Shown here: piece after piece, positions 23,545-32,762 of the stretch
Numbering within the stretch: the first letter of the stretch is position 1
Layout of the letters: every line of letters starts with the position of its first letter
NCBI RefSeq assembly: GCF_000702165.1
Contig: NZ_JNKU01000024.1
Location: 1-41,491 of the forward strand
From: Sharpea azabuensis DSM 18934
GTDB taxonomy: Bacteria; Bacillota_I; Bacilli_A; Erysipelotrichales; Coprobacillaceae
Reading direction: 5' to 3'
DNA length: 41,491 nt
The notes under the pieces: generated by a model
The model's input: the letters and a program-made list of their open reading frames with translations, nothing else
Told to the model about the DNA's origin: nothing
The model's database searches: none
Position numbers and translations under genes: made by a program

Positions 23545-24627
23545 CTAAGCGATTTCCTGATAGCTGCCTGTTAACTTCGCAATAATGATAAATCGATATG
23601 TTGAAAGGCTATAGAAGCCCTGATTTTTCATATCACGTAAGGCTTGTGTATAGAATTGGAGAAACTTTTCACGTTCCTGTATTAATTCAGGGACAACTTT
23701 CTTCAAGTATGTATCAAGCTGATTAAGGTTTCTGAAATGTAAATAACCATAGTCCTCATAAGCCTCAAGAATCGTAAAGCCAGCATTGATTAAGGATTGC
23801 TTGGCTGTTTCGATATTCCATTGACTACGAAGGGCAAGAGGCATATACATATTGAGGAATTCTTTGAGATTCTCGCTGCCATTCTGATTTAAGACGAAGA
23901 TTCCACCTGGTTTCAAGACACGGGCAACCTCTCCTTTATCATATGTTGAGTACTCATTTAGGAATAAATCAATATGATTGTCCTTGAAAGGAAGTCCTTT
24001 CTCATTTGTAAGACTAGTAACCTTGATGGGTAAGCCTTCAAGATTCTGTTCAACTTGATGCTGGTCAAAGAAGGGCTCAACATCAAAAGTAACTTCTGGA
24101 TAATCCTTAAAGCTCTTGACATAATCTCCACCATCAATGGACATGAAGGCAAGATGGTCCGTGGGCTTGAGGTATTTTTTGGTAAGTTCTGTTTCATTGT
24201 ATGTTGGCATGGATTTCTCACAGTCTTCTTCCTTGAAGTCAGCATTCTCGAAGTAGGCTTTTACATCTTCTTCTAGCTTCTCTGTTTCAACAATATATTT
24301 CTTAAAGCGAAATTTACCATAATAGAGTACAAGATACTGCACAACGGCATCAGAGACAATTCCCATGGCAATAAAGACAAGCAAATAGAGGAACCATTCT
24401 GTTGAAAACATATTTTGATTAAAGAATAGTAAATAGACAAAGAAATATACAAAGCCCATACGCGCTGAACGGTTATAGCTATAGGGTAAATTGAAAATCA
24501 TAAAATAGCCTGTATTCTTTGTCTTAAGTGCTTTTCTTGCCATGAGCTCAACAGTAATAATCTGCATTACAAGAAGAATGCCAATAAGCGCAAGCAGTGA
24601 GACAAAGAGACTCATCACATTATCCAT
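23545..24627 (-). CDS. Membrane-anchored protein with degenerate SAM-methyltransferase-like domain
   Basis: 360 residues. An N-terminal hydrophobic third (segments at about 5-25, 55-70 and 77-103) is followed by a soluble domain. That domain has the layout of a class I methyltransferase: TDHLAFMSIDGGDYVKSF in the motif I position, a run ending DLFLNEYSTYDKGEVARVLKPGGIF in motif IV-V position, and FVLNQNG. The canonical GxGxG nucleotide loop is absent from motif I, so SAM binding is uncertain. Cotranscribed with the 1090-residue lipoprotein gene (11 bases between), so it may act at the same membrane. AGGGAGGG precedes the start. Substrate unknown. Confidence 0.7.
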   Translation of the reverse strand: MDNVMSLFVSLLALIGILLVMQIITVELMARKALKTKNTGYFMIFNLPYSYNRSARMGFVYFFVYLLFFNQNMFSTEWFLYLLVFIAMGIVSDAVVQYLVLYYGKFRFKKYIVETEKLEEDVKAYFENADFKEEDCEKSMPTYNETELTKKYLKPTDHLAFMSIDGGDYVKSFKDYPEVTFDVEPFFDQHQVEQNLEGLPIKVTSLTNEKGLPFKDNHIDLFLNEYSTYDKGEVARVLKPGGIFVLNQNGSENLKEFLNMYMPLALRSQWNIETAKQSLINAGFTILEAYEDYGYLHFRNLNQLDTYLKKVVPELIQEREKFLQFYTQALRDMKNQGFYSLSTYRFIIIAKLTGSYQEIA

Positions 24628-24638
24628 AAAATCCCTCC

Positions 24639-27600
24639 CTAGTTAATAGCTTTTCCTTTTAGATCATAATATTTTCTTTCATTCACAACAATGAACCCTC
24701 TTGTATCAAGTTTCACAGGTTCTTCTGTTGAGAAAATGACTTTGAAGCCATTATCAGCATCATAAACATAATTACGACCATTTCTATTTAAGATCATATA
24801 ATTATTCTCATTGATATGAACAACTGCATCTTTCTTAAAGCTTGTACATTTATCTTCAAGCATTTCATCACCACTAGCACTTACAACAGTAAATGATCCA
24901 TCCGCCTTATAATGGGCATAATAGCCATCACCAATATAAGCAATTCTTTGTTTTGAAGCGAGAACTTCTTTACCTTCTTCATCAAGAAGAACATATTCAT
25001 GATTCTTCTTGATGGCAATAGCTGCACCTTCAACACCAAATGCCTGGGCATCAATGAAGACCTTATCAAAGGCTTTCTTGCCATTCATATCATAATATAC
25101 AAAACCCTTATCCTTAATATAAGCCGGATAAAGCTTGCCTTCTAAATAAGTAACAGCTGGCTTTAACTGGACATCTTTAAGTTTATTTGTCTTTTGACCA
25201 TTGACGACAAGATGTGGACCATAGACATATTGTTCATCACGTTTGAGATAATGTTCACTATCCTGATAGTAGGAATTGACTCTCACGCTTTGGCCTTTCT
25301 TGTTGATAAGATATGTACCAGTTGTATTTTCAAGAATGATATTGTCGTTGGAAAGGGAAGCTTTGGTTACTTCATGATCAACGCATTGAATCATTTTCTT
25401 CTTTGTATCGGCAACAATAGCTGCTTTATTATCTCCATCATAGAGTACAACCTGGTGATCATTACTTGCCATAATCTTATAATTACCACCTTCATCAATA
25501 GAAAGCGGCTTACTTAGCGCCTGAGACATGAAGATCTTAAGCTTATCATTGAAGACAATCACAAAGACATCTTCATTACCTAAAGTATACATAACTTCTT
25601 CTTTGCCCTTATAAAGGTCATCTTTTGTATCATAGAGAACACGGTAGATGCCTTTTTCATAAAGCACAGGAACAGCCGTCTTCTTGATGGCCACTTTCCC
25701 ATTTGCCTTATAAATGGTTTTTCTTTGGGCATTCATGATTGTTGTCTGACCATATGATAATGGGACATTCTTTGTTTTGACTAAAGTACGAGGATCACGT
25801 TTGACAATAAGGGTTGTCCGATAGACTTTATCACTAATGGTTGCACTGATGATTGCTTCACCGGCTTTGTAGGCTGTAATTGTCCCTGCTTCATCAACAC
25901 CAGCGACTTCAGGATAATCACTTGCCCAAGTTATATGCTGGTTCACAAGATTCTTGACTTGAATACTGCCCGTTGTCCCTTTTGTCAAAGTCATGGTATA
26001 AGGAACAGAGAGCTTTTCCTCTTTGACAATGAACTTACATTTAAGTGTTGAATCACCAGCCTGAACAGTCACAACATCCCAGCCTGGATTTAAAGCGCGC
26101 ACTTCACCCTTTTCATCAACTTCAATGATATTCTTCTTGCCGGTCTTAAAGCTTAAAGCACGCTTACCGGCATTCTTGACTTTCATCTGATAACTCTTCC
26201 CAAGCATCAATGTCTTTTCATTTTCATCAAGCGTAATATGGCGGTCCTTAACTGTAACTGTTGTTGTAAAAGTCTTACCTTCAGCAGAAAGTGTAATCTT
26301 TGTCTTACCTGATTTGATAGCTGTTAGTATACCATTATCAATCTTCGCAATCTTTTCATCATCACTCTTGTAAGTGACAGGGGCATCCGCTTTCACATGT
26401 CTTATGCCTTCCTTTGTCTGTTCATCTTCAGTCAGGACAATATTTTCTTTATTGAGAGAAAGGATACGTTTCTTAACAGTTATTTTTGATTGATATTTCT
26501 TATTGTCAATTGTTGCAGTAATAGTAGCAGTCCCCTTCTTCTTAGCTGTGACTAGACCATTATTGTCCACTTCAGCTACATCCTTCTTGTTTGAACACCA
26601 TGTAATAGGTGTATTAGGATCACTATTTTTTACTGATAACTGTAATGTTTCAAGTTCAGTTAAAGTCGCTTCTTTTTGACTGATGGCAACCTTGACATCA
26701 GAAACATGAACCTGGGCTTTAAGCTTACGTTTGCCCACAGTTGCTTTGATGGTTGTTGTTCCTTTCTTCAAGGCTTTCATCTTGCCATATGCATCAATGG
26801 ATACAAGATCAGGATTGGCTGATTGATATGTCACTGTTGTATTCGGTTTAAGATCTTTGATTTCAACATTTGTTTCCTGTCCAACAGTTAAGTCATAGTT
26901 TTTCTTTTTCAAACGTAGATCACGTTTTTTCACCGTAACGAGTACATTTATTTTCTGACTCATGACACTTGCCGTGATTGTCACCTTGCCAGCCTTCTTA
27001 GGTGTCACCTGCCCATTTTGATCAACCAGGGCTATTCTTTTATTTCCCGATGACCATTTCACCTTTTCTCCTTCACGAACACCATTTAAGTTTATCTTAA
27101 ATGGATCATCGTCTGCAAAGACTGTCTTCTTCTTGATATCAGCCGTTACTGTTGGTTCAGTTACTTCAACCTTCACCTTAAGTGTGTCATTACCTGTCTT
27201 GGCTTTGATGGTCGTTGTCCCCTTCTTTAAGGCTGTCAAATGACCATTTGCATCGATGGAAGCAATCTTGTCATCAGCACTTGACCATTTCACTTCACGA
27301 TTACGATTATCTAGCACAATGATATCTTGTGCTTTACCAACATCAAGCTTGATATGATCAGTAGATAATTTCGGAGTAATGGATGTCACTGTGATGAGGG
27401 CATCAACACTTTCATCACCCACCCGTGCTGTTATTGTTGCTTTTCCTGCCTTAATGGCATTCACAACACCATTTTGATCAACTGTCACAATCTTATTATT
27501 GGATGAAGTATAAACAGGAGTGCTTGTAGCATTCTGTAAATTCAGGGTTGTTGAAGTGAGTTCTTCTAGAGTTAGCTCATTCTTTTCAAATTGTAAGTTT

Positions 27601-27911
27601 GAAGATGGGGTATTATAGGTTGTTAGTAAGGTATTTGTGCCAGTGATATATTTATTATTGATGGTTTCCTTACCATTATAATCAATAAAACGATATTGAT
27701 CCTGTTTATTTTGTACAATATATCCCGCATTCTTAACTTCCTGATAGTTCTTATATTTGTAGTCGGTGAGCTTCTTGCCTTTTGTATTATATAATGCGTA
27801 GAGATTTCCAGCCTTATTTTTTGCCATAAATGTAATGGTTTCGCTCTTTGAGCCACTACAGCCACTTATTGCGAACGTTGCGACAAAAAGACCTGCTAAG
27901 ATACGTTTCAT
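24639..27911 (-). CDS. Large lipoprotein: eight Big_2 (Ig-like) domains inserted in a WG-repeat-like region
   Basis: 1090 residues. A lipoprotein signal peptide ends in the lipobox ISGC with lipid-modified C18, so it is anchored on the outer face of the membrane. Residues about 25-100 have WG/KWG-type short repeats (YALYNTKGKKLTDYKY, YRFIDYNGKETIN). About 110-690 are eight tandem bacterial Ig-like (Big_2) domains, each with the pattern 'vtW.S.dk.iA.vd.nG.vtA.kkGtatItA'. The C-terminal ~380 residues again show WG-like repeats (FVYYDMNGKKAFDKVF, YVLLDEEGKEVLAS, YYDLKGKAIN). No catalytic motif is seen. It is the first gene of an operon with the membrane methyltransferase-like protein. TAGGAGGA precedes ATG. 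Confidence 0.88.
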   Translation of the reverse strand: MKRILAGLFVATFAISGCSGSKSETITFMAKNKAGNLYALYNTKGKKLTDYKYKNYQEVKNAGYIVQNKQDQYRFIDYNGKETINNKYITGTNTLLTTYNTPSSNLQFEKNELTLEELTSTTLNLQNATSTPVYTSSNNKIVTVDQNGVVNAIKAGKATITARVGDESVDALITVTSITPKLSTDHIKLDVGKAQDIIVLDNRNREVKWSSADDKIASIDANGHLTALKKGTTTIKAKTGNDTLKVKVEVTEPTVTADIKKKTVFADDDPFKINLNGVREGEKVKWSSGNKRIALVDQNGQVTPKKAGKVTITASVMSQKINVLVTVKKRDLRLKKKNYDLTVGQETNVEIKDLKPNTTVTYQSANPDLVSIDAYGKMKALKKGTTTIKATVGKRKLKAQVHVSDVKVAISQKEATLTELETLQLSVKNSDPNTPITWCSNKKDVAEVDNNGLVTAKKKGTATITATIDNKKYQSKITVKKRILSLNKENIVLTEDEQTKEGIRHVKADAPVTYKSDDEKIAKIDNGILTAIKSGKTKITLSAEGKTFTTTVTVKDRHITLDENEKTLMLGKSYQMKVKNAGKRALSFKTGKKNIIEVDEKGEVRALNPGWDVVTVQAGDSTLKCKFIVKEEKLSVPYTMTLTKGTTGSIQVKNLVNQHITWASDYPEVAGVDEAGTITAYKAGEAIISATISDKVYRTTLIVKRDPRTLVKTKNVPLSYGQTTIMNAQRKTIYKANGKVAIKKTAVPVLYEKGIYRVLYDTKDDLYKGKEEVMYTLGNEDVFVIVFNDKLKIFMSQALSKPLSIDEGGNYKIMASNDHQVVLYDGDNKAAIVADTKKKMIQCVDHEVTKASLSNDNIILENTTGTYLINKKGQSVRVNSYYQDSEHYLKRDEQYVYGPHLVVNGQKTNKLKDVQLKPAVTYLEGKLYPAYIKDKGFVYYDMNGKKAFDKVFIDAQAFGVEGAAIAIKKNHEYVLLDEEGKEVLASKQRIAYIGDGYYAHYKADGSFTVVSASGDEMLEDKCTSFKKDAVVHINENNYMILNRNGRNYVYDADNGFKVIFSTEEPVKLDTRGFIVVNERKYYDLKGKAIN

Positions 27912-27934
27912 GCGTATTTCCTCCTATATTGCCA

Positions 27935-27943
27935 ATTATATCA
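27935..27943 (-). promoter_or_regulatory. Extended -10 promoter of the Big_2 lipoprotein operon
   Basis: TGA-TATAAT on the minus strand, 23 bases before the start codon; -35 poor. Confidence 0.5.
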
Positions 27944-27951
27944 TAATTTAA

Positions 27952-27982
27952 CCAAAAGAAAACCAGTCACAAAGACTGGTCA
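27952..27982 (-). terminator. Intrinsic terminator of the DUF6465 gene
   Basis: ACCAGTC / GACTGGT 7-bp stem with a 5-nt loop and a TTTTCTTTT tail on the minus strand. Confidence 0.85.
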
Positions 27983-27984
27983 AA

Positions 27985-28203
27985 CTATGAGAGATGTAAA
28001 GGCTTGTTATTAGATCCGGTAATATTATCGTCTTCATCAATAGCCACATAATAAATCGCATTTTCTTGTGGTTTATAATAAATATCGAGCTGCTTAAGTG
28101 ATGATATCTTTAGTCCTTCAGCCTTTAATGCCTCTTTTACCGTATTCTCAACATCTTTCACATTTACATCATCTCTAAACTGAATATGAATGGATGTCTT
28201 CAT
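27985..28203 (-). CDS. DUF6465-like small protein
   Basis: 72 residues. Begins MKTSIHIQFRDDVNVKDVE, has LKAEGLKISSLKQLDIYYKPQENAIYYVAIDE and GSNN near the end, the layout of the DUF6465 family (short protein binding unknown partner, often C-terminal to longer alanine/lysine-rich proteins). Start ATG at 28203 is preceded by GGGAGGG with seven bases; longer frames are on the ribosome site. It follows the membrane protein gene by 35 bases; same operon. Confidence 0.7.
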   Translation of the reverse strand: MKTSIHIQFRDDVNVKDVENTVKEALKAEGLKISSLKQLDIYYKPQENAIYYVAIDEDDNITGSNNKPLHLS

Positions 28204-28238
28204 GGCTAAGCCCTCCCTTTGATAATATTTTATCACAG

Positions 28239-29141
28239 TCAGCGCTGATCATAAAGAATATACGTATTTTTCAATAAATGTGCTTTCTTATAGAAATGGA
28301 AACAAATCAGTATTGTTATAATCGCAAGAAGCAAAGTGAATGCAAGATAGGGTATCATTGCACTTACAACATCTTGTTCAACAAGAAAATGAGGAACAAG
28401 GGGCAATGTTTCAAAGATTGATAAATGCATGGTATTCTTTGTCGAAGCTGCAAGACCATCCTTGATACTGATAGCTGTCGCAAAGACCTGACCGATAAGT
28501 AAATCAACAGCACTGATGACAACAGAACTAATGATTCCCTTCTTGTCCATGCGCTCACCAAGCCACAGATAGCCAAAGAAAGTACAAAGCCCAAGAATAA
28601 TACCTGAAAGCGAGACAATAAGGCCAAGCTTATGATAATGGGCAAACATCCATGAGCCAATCAATCCCAGCAAAAGTGCTGATAATAAACCAGTATTCTT
28701 GCTTTTCTTAGGCTGATGTTCACGCTCCTGTTTTGCAAAGGACTGACGGCTGACAATCTCAATATCTTCAGCCATAAATGCAGGGTAGAGCACACCTGGT
28801 TGTTTGGTGAAACGATCAACAGTATGAATATTGAGTTCTTTTAATGTAATGACAAGATTCTTGAGAATAGCTTCAAATTCCTTCTGGTCCATTCTTCGAT
28901 AATTAAGGACAATACCTAGATCATGTTCAATCAGATAGGCACGTCGAATATCATCATTATGGATATAAAGACGGTTAAGGTAATCGGCAAGAGATTTCTT
29001 GTATGTCACTGAACTCATGATAGCTAAACGATAAAAAGGCATGAAAGCGAGTATGAGAATATACTCATCAATAACGAGATAATAATAATCAGGCTTATCA
29101 GTAGGATTCAATTTTAAATTAAGAATATCCTGCTTCTTCAT
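28239..29141 (-). CDS. Membrane protein of unknown function
   Basis: 300 residues. The first ~150 residues form a soluble, probably cytosolic domain with no recognised motif, then four membrane helices (about 150-170, 173-195, 206-228, 266-290). The short ending KNTYILYDQR faces the cytosol. TAGGAGGGG precedes ATG. It lies 47 bases after typA behind typA's terminator, without an evident promoter, so it may depend on read-through. No function can be assigned. Confidence 0.7.
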   Translation of the reverse strand: MKKQDILNLKLNPTDKPDYYYLVIDEYILILAFMPFYRLAIMSSVTYKKSLADYLNRLYIHNDDIRRAYLIEHDLGIVLNYRRMDQKEFEAILKNLVITLKELNIHTVDRFTKQPGVLYPAFMAEDIEIVSRQSFAKQEREHQPKKSKNTGLLSALLLGLIGSWMFAHYHKLGLIVSLSGIILGLCTFFGYLWLGERMDKKGIISSVVISAVDLLIGQVFATAISIKDGLAASTKNTMHLSIFETLPLVPHFLVEQDVVSAMIPYLAFTLLLAIITILICFHFYKKAHLLKNTYILYDQR

Positions 29142-29156
29142 ATTACCCCTCCTATC

Positions 29157-29181
29157 AAAAAAGGGAAACTTACATTTCCCT
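29157..29181 (-). terminator. Intrinsic terminator of typA
   Basis: AGGGAAA / TTTCCCT 7-bp stem with a 6-nt loop followed by T on the minus strand; ends just upstream of the next gene's ribosome site. Confidence 0.82.
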
Positions 29182-29188
29182 ATTTTTA

Positions 29189-31021
29189 TTAGTCGTTGAC
29201 AGCAGCATTCTTTGCTCTGAATGCTCTCTTACGTTCATTTTCAGTTAAGTATCTCTTTCTTAATCTGATTGATTCTGGTGTTACTTCTACTAATTCATCT
29301 TCGTTAATATAGTCAAGACATGTTTCAAGATTCATAATTCTTGGACGCTTTAAGACTACTGTAGAGTCCTTTGTAGAAGAACGTGTATTTGTCTTTTCTT
29401 TAAGCTTAGTGACATTGACAACTAAGTCATTATCCTTAGCATGTTCACCAACAATCATACCTTCATAAACCTGGACACCTGGGCCGACAAACATCACACC
29501 ACGGGCTTCGGCTGAACCAAGTGAGTAAGCTGTAGTCTGGCCGGTATCAATAGAGATTAAGACACCAAGTTTTCTTTCTCCGACAATACTATCATTGTCC
29601 ATCGGACGATATTCTAAGAATGTATGGTTGATAATACCATAACCTCTTGTCATTGTGATGAAGTTTGTCATAAAGCCAATTAAGCCTCTTGAAGGAATCA
29701 CATAATGAACCTTTGTCATACCATTATCAGAAGACATATCATCCATGATACCCTTTCTTAAGCCCAATGATTCAATGACCGAACCAATACAATCATCAGG
29801 TGCTTCAATTTCAAGATCTTCATATGGTTCACACTTCACACCATCAATATTCTTGATGATAACATGTGGACGAGAAACCTGTAATTCATAGCCTTCTCTT
29901 CTTAATGTTTCAATAAGGATGGACAAATGTAATTCACCACGTCCAGAAACAATCCATTCTTCTGAGTTAGGAACTCTTTCTACCTTTAATGATACATCCT
30001 TATTTGTTTCACGAAGAAGACGTTCTTCAAGTTTAGTAGCTGTGACGAACTTGCCTTCCTGTCCGGCAAAAGGTGATGTATTTGTACCAAAGACCATCTG
30101 AATTGTTGGTTCATCAATATGTAATAATGGTAATGGATCAATATGCTGTGGATCACAAACCGTTTCCCCAACACCAATATCAGCTAATCCGGCAAATGCA
30201 CAGATATCACCGGCATCCACTTCATCAACTTCAATACGATGTAAGCCAAGGAATGTATAGAGCTTTTGTACTCTAAATTGTGTTGTTGTACCATCAGCAC
30301 GACAACATACAACATTATCATTTAAATGAATTGTACCTCTTTGAATACGACCGATACCAATACGTCCTACATAGTCATTGTAGTCAAGTAAGGCAGGCTG
30401 TAACTGTAAGCCATCTTCAACATCGACAATTGGGGCTGGAATTTCATTGACAATCATATCAAATAAGTTATCCATTGTAGGTTCCTGTGTTGCTGGATCT
30501 GGATCTAGTGAAGATGTACCATTTAAGGCTGAGACATAACATGTTGGGAAGTCTAACTGATCATCATCAGCACCAAGTTCCATGAATAATTCAAGAACTT
30601 CATCCATAACTTCATCAATACGTGTCACTGGACGGTCAACCTTATTAATGACAACGATTGGCTTAACATGAGCTTCTAAGGCTTTCTTTAAGACGAAACG
30701 TGTCTGTGGCATTGTACCTTCATAAGCATCAACAAGAAGTACGCATCCATCCACCATGTGCATGATACGTTCTACTTCACCACCAAAGTCTGCATGGCCT
30801 GGTGTATCTAAGATATTGATTTTATAATCTTTATAATGAATTGCGGTTGTCTTAGCTAAGATTGTAATGCCTCTCTCTCTTTCTAGGTCATTACTATCCA
30901 TTGCTCTTTCAGCAATTTCTTCATGGGCTTCAAGTGTCTTTGACTGCTTTAACAGCTGGTCAACAAGTGTAGTTTTACCATGGTCAACATGGGCAATAAT
31001 CGCTACATTTCTAATTTCCAT
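29189..31021 (-). CDS. typA: Ribosome-associated translational GTPase TypA/BipA
   Basis: 610 residues. EF-G-like GTPase that binds the ribosome A-site region and helps 50S assembly and stress/cold adaptation. G-domain motifs: G1 AHVDHGKTT (9-17), G2 RGITI, G3 DTPGHADF, G4 NKVD; domain II, III and V equivalents and the BipA-specific C-terminal domain (YINEDELVEVTPESIRLRKRYL) follow. No domain IV, as expected. Start ATG at 31021 follows AGAGGTG; an 18-residue longer frame runs over the promoter and is rejected. Confidence 0.97.
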   Translation of the reverse strand: MEIRNVAIIAHVDHGKTTLVDQLLKQSKTLEAHEEIAERAMDSNDLERERGITILAKTTAIHYKDYKINILDTPGHADFGGEVERIMHMVDGCVLLVDAYEGTMPQTRFVLKKALEAHVKPIVVINKVDRPVTRIDEVMDEVLELFMELGADDDQLDFPTCYVSALNGTSSLDPDPATQEPTMDNLFDMIVNEIPAPIVDVEDGLQLQPALLDYNDYVGRIGIGRIQRGTIHLNDNVVCCRADGTTTQFRVQKLYTFLGLHRIEVDEVDAGDICAFAGLADIGVGETVCDPQHIDPLPLLHIDEPTIQMVFGTNTSPFAGQEGKFVTATKLEERLLRETNKDVSLKVERVPNSEEWIVSGRGELHLSILIETLRREGYELQVSRPHVIIKNIDGVKCEPYEDLEIEAPDDCIGSVIESLGLRKGIMDDMSSDNGMTKVHYVIPSRGLIGFMTNFITMTRGYGIINHTFLEYRPMDNDSIVGERKLGVLISIDTGQTTAYSLGSAEARGVMFVGPGVQVYEGMIVGEHAKDNDLVVNVTKLKEKTNTRSSTKDSTVVLKRPRIMNLETCLDYINEDELVEVTPESIRLRKRYLTENERKRAFRAKNAAVND

Positions 31022-31049
31022 ATAATGTGCACCTCTTTCTAACTCGCAT

Positions 31050-31077
31050 ATTATAACACAACATTTTTCTATCACAA
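31050..31077 (-). promoter_or_regulatory. Promoter of typA
   Basis: TTGTGA - 16 bases - TATAAT, with a TGT extension, on the minus strand 28 bases before the ATG. Confidence 0.75.
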
Positions 31078-31118
31078 CAAAAAAGTATCAAAAATAAACC
31101 CTTACAATCATACTTTTC

Positions 31119-31721
31119 TTACTTGCCAATAATCACTTCTAGATGATATTCCTCTCTAATCGTATCATTAACCTGTAAAGCTGTTGATATCTGCTCGCGA
31201 ATCTTTCCTGCTGCTTTATTGTAAGTTCCTTTGACTCTTTCTTCATCTTCAACTTGTTTTTTCTGTGAAGACTGAAATTTTGAATAGTCCTTGAGCTTTG
31301 CTTTTGTAAAGACATTGGCTGATTCATCATAGATTTCTAGACTATCCTGGTTGATATGATGGGAAAGGACTTTGATTTTTCCTATATCAATCGTAATCTT
31401 TTTGTCAGAAATAGTGATTTTAGCCTGGTCAGGATGAACACCTACTTTCATCTCACCACTATAAGTCATCAGAAAATAGCCTTTTGGATTCTGGTTTTTC
31501 CAGTTCTCTACACCAAGACTGTCATCAAAGCGTCCTACTCTAGAATAGTCATATGCGATAGAAGATATTTCTTCTAAGGAACTCAGCGTACTCTTGAGAC
31601 TCTGCTTTGTGATGGCATGTTGATCTTGAATGCGATAGAATGTGCCCGCAATAAAGACCAACATAACAACAATACCAATAATCACAATACTGATGATAAA
31701 GTTATTCTTTTTTGAATGCAT
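31119..31721 (-). CDS. DUF4230 family membrane-anchored protein
   Basis: 200 residues. One N-terminal membrane helix (about 8-28) with a basic cytosolic start, then an extracellular domain with the DUF4230 layout: LSSLEEISSIAYDYSRVG, YSGEMKVGVHPDQAKI, ITIDIGKIKVLSHHI, LEIYDES and SKFQSSQKKQVEDE. Function unknown; the family is often near envelope or stress genes. Preceded by GGAGGTG. DegV's terminator lies between degV and this gene, so it is probably transcribed separately. Confidence 0.78.
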   Translation of the reverse strand: MHSKKNNFIISIVIIGIVVMLVFIAGTFYRIQDQHAITKQSLKSTLSSLEEISSIAYDYSRVGRFDDSLGVENWKNQNPKGYFLMTYSGEMKVGVHPDQAKITISDKKITIDIGKIKVLSHHINQDSLEIYDESANVFTKAKLKDYSKFQSSQKKQVEDEERVKGTYNKAAGKIREQISTALQVNDTIREEYHLEVIIGK

Positions 31722-31780
31722 GTTGCACCTCCATTACCCATATTATGCACTTGAATAGATGCCTTTTAAAGAATACAAAG

Positions 31781-31804
31781 AAAAAAAGGCCATTTTCATG
31801 ACCT
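31781..31804 (-). terminator. Intrinsic terminator of degV
   Basis: AGGTCAT / ATGGCCT stem (one G-U) with GAAA loop and at least seven T on the minus strand. Confidence 0.85.
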
Positions 31805-32636
31805 ATTTCTTAATCATCTGTATTGCGATACAACCTGGACCACCATGTGTCACAAAGACCGGCGTCAGTTCATGAATTACAATTTCTGTTTGTGGGAATG
31901 CATTCCTTAAGACTTCTGCATAACCCTTCGCCTTCATTAATGCTCCAGCATGTGTGACATAAAGAATCGCATGCTCATCAACGCCCATCTCCTTATAGCA
32001 CTTGATGATTGTCTTTAATGCGCCACTTTCTGTTTTCTTGATGGCATATTTATCAAGTTTCTTGCCATCATCACTTAATTCCAAGACTGCTGTAATCTTA
32101 AGCAAACCACCTAGCTTTGCCGCTAATGGTGAAAGGCGTCCACCTCTTTTTAAGAATTCAAAGTCAGTTGGTATCAAAAAGCTTTTTGTATATTGAATCT
32201 TATCATTGATGGTATTAATGATTTCTTTTGTTGTAGCACCATCTTTTTGTAATCTTAAAGCTACATCAACTAAATGACGATGAGGACCACAAAGTGTTCT
32301 TGTATTGATGATATGAATATGTTCAGGATGTTCAAGCTGGTTTTTTGCGAGAACTGTGGATGCATAAGTTCCTGATAGACCTTCACTCATCGTAAAGACA
32401 AGACAATCTTCATTTTGATAATGTTCTAAAACTTCTACTGTATGACCAACACTTGGTTGTGATGATTGAGGCAAAGCACCTGCTTCAATTTTCTGAATAA
32501 GTTCATCAGCTGTCATATCGACTAATTCTGTATATGTCTCATTATTAATTGTGACATGTAAAGGTAATACTTCAATGCCTAATGCCTGACCTTCCTGTGG
32601 GGAATATAATGCGCTTGTATCCGTAATAATCTTCAT
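31803..32636 (-). CDS. DegV-family (FakB-type) fatty acid-binding protein
   Basis: 277 residues. Starts MKIITDTSALYSPQE, with QSSQPSVGHTVEVL, MSEGLSGTYAST and the FLKRGGRLSPLAAKLGGLLKI segment (the conserved lipid-pocket loop), and ends VFVTHGGPGCIAI. FakB proteins present fatty acids to the FakA kinase; other DegV proteins have unknown ligands. fakA is not in the window. AGGAGA lies nine bases before ATG. Divergent from a DUF1836 gene across a region with a 15-bp palindrome. Confidence 0.9.
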   Translation of the reverse strand: MKIITDTSALYSPQEGQALGIEVLPLHVTINNETYTELVDMTADELIQKIEAGALPQSSQPSVGHTVEVLEHYQNEDCLVFTMSEGLSGTYASTVLAKNQLEHPEHIHIINTRTLCGPHRHLVDVALRLQKDGATTKEIINTINDKIQYTKSFLIPTDFEFLKRGGRLSPLAAKLGGLLKITAVLELSDDGKKLDKYAIKKTESGALKTIIKCYKEMGVDEHAILYVTHAGALMKAKGYAEVLRNAFPQTEIVIHELTPVFVTHGGPGCIAIQMIKK

Positions 32637-32657
32637 TCCATATCATCTCCTACTTCA

Positions 32658-32742
32658 ACATTAATACTTCTAGTTACAAGTGTCAACACATTTAGTATTT
32701 AATACTAGATTATTTGACTTAGTTTATCTATTGGTGTATTCT
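32658..32742. promoter_or_regulatory. Divergent degV and DUF1836 promoters around a 15-bp palindrome
   Basis: Minus strand (degV): TTGACA (32681-32686) - 17 bases - TAATGT (32658-32663). Plus strand (DUF1836): TTGACT (32714-32719) - 17 bases - TATTCT (32737-32742). Between the two -35 elements lies TAGTATT-T-AATACTA (32693-32707), a perfect 7-1-7 palindrome, positioned to act on both. Confidence 0.75.
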
Positions 32743-32762
32743 TCATATTGAGGTGATATCTT

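Noticed and set aside
25194-25517. Plus-strand open frame inside the Big_2 lipoprotein gene
   Set aside because: Hydrophobic antisense shadow without a ribosome site.
24639-27911. Tandem DNA repeats or CRISPR-like array
   Set aside because: The repetition is at protein level in Big_2 domains; the DNA units are diverged and far longer than CRISPR repeats.
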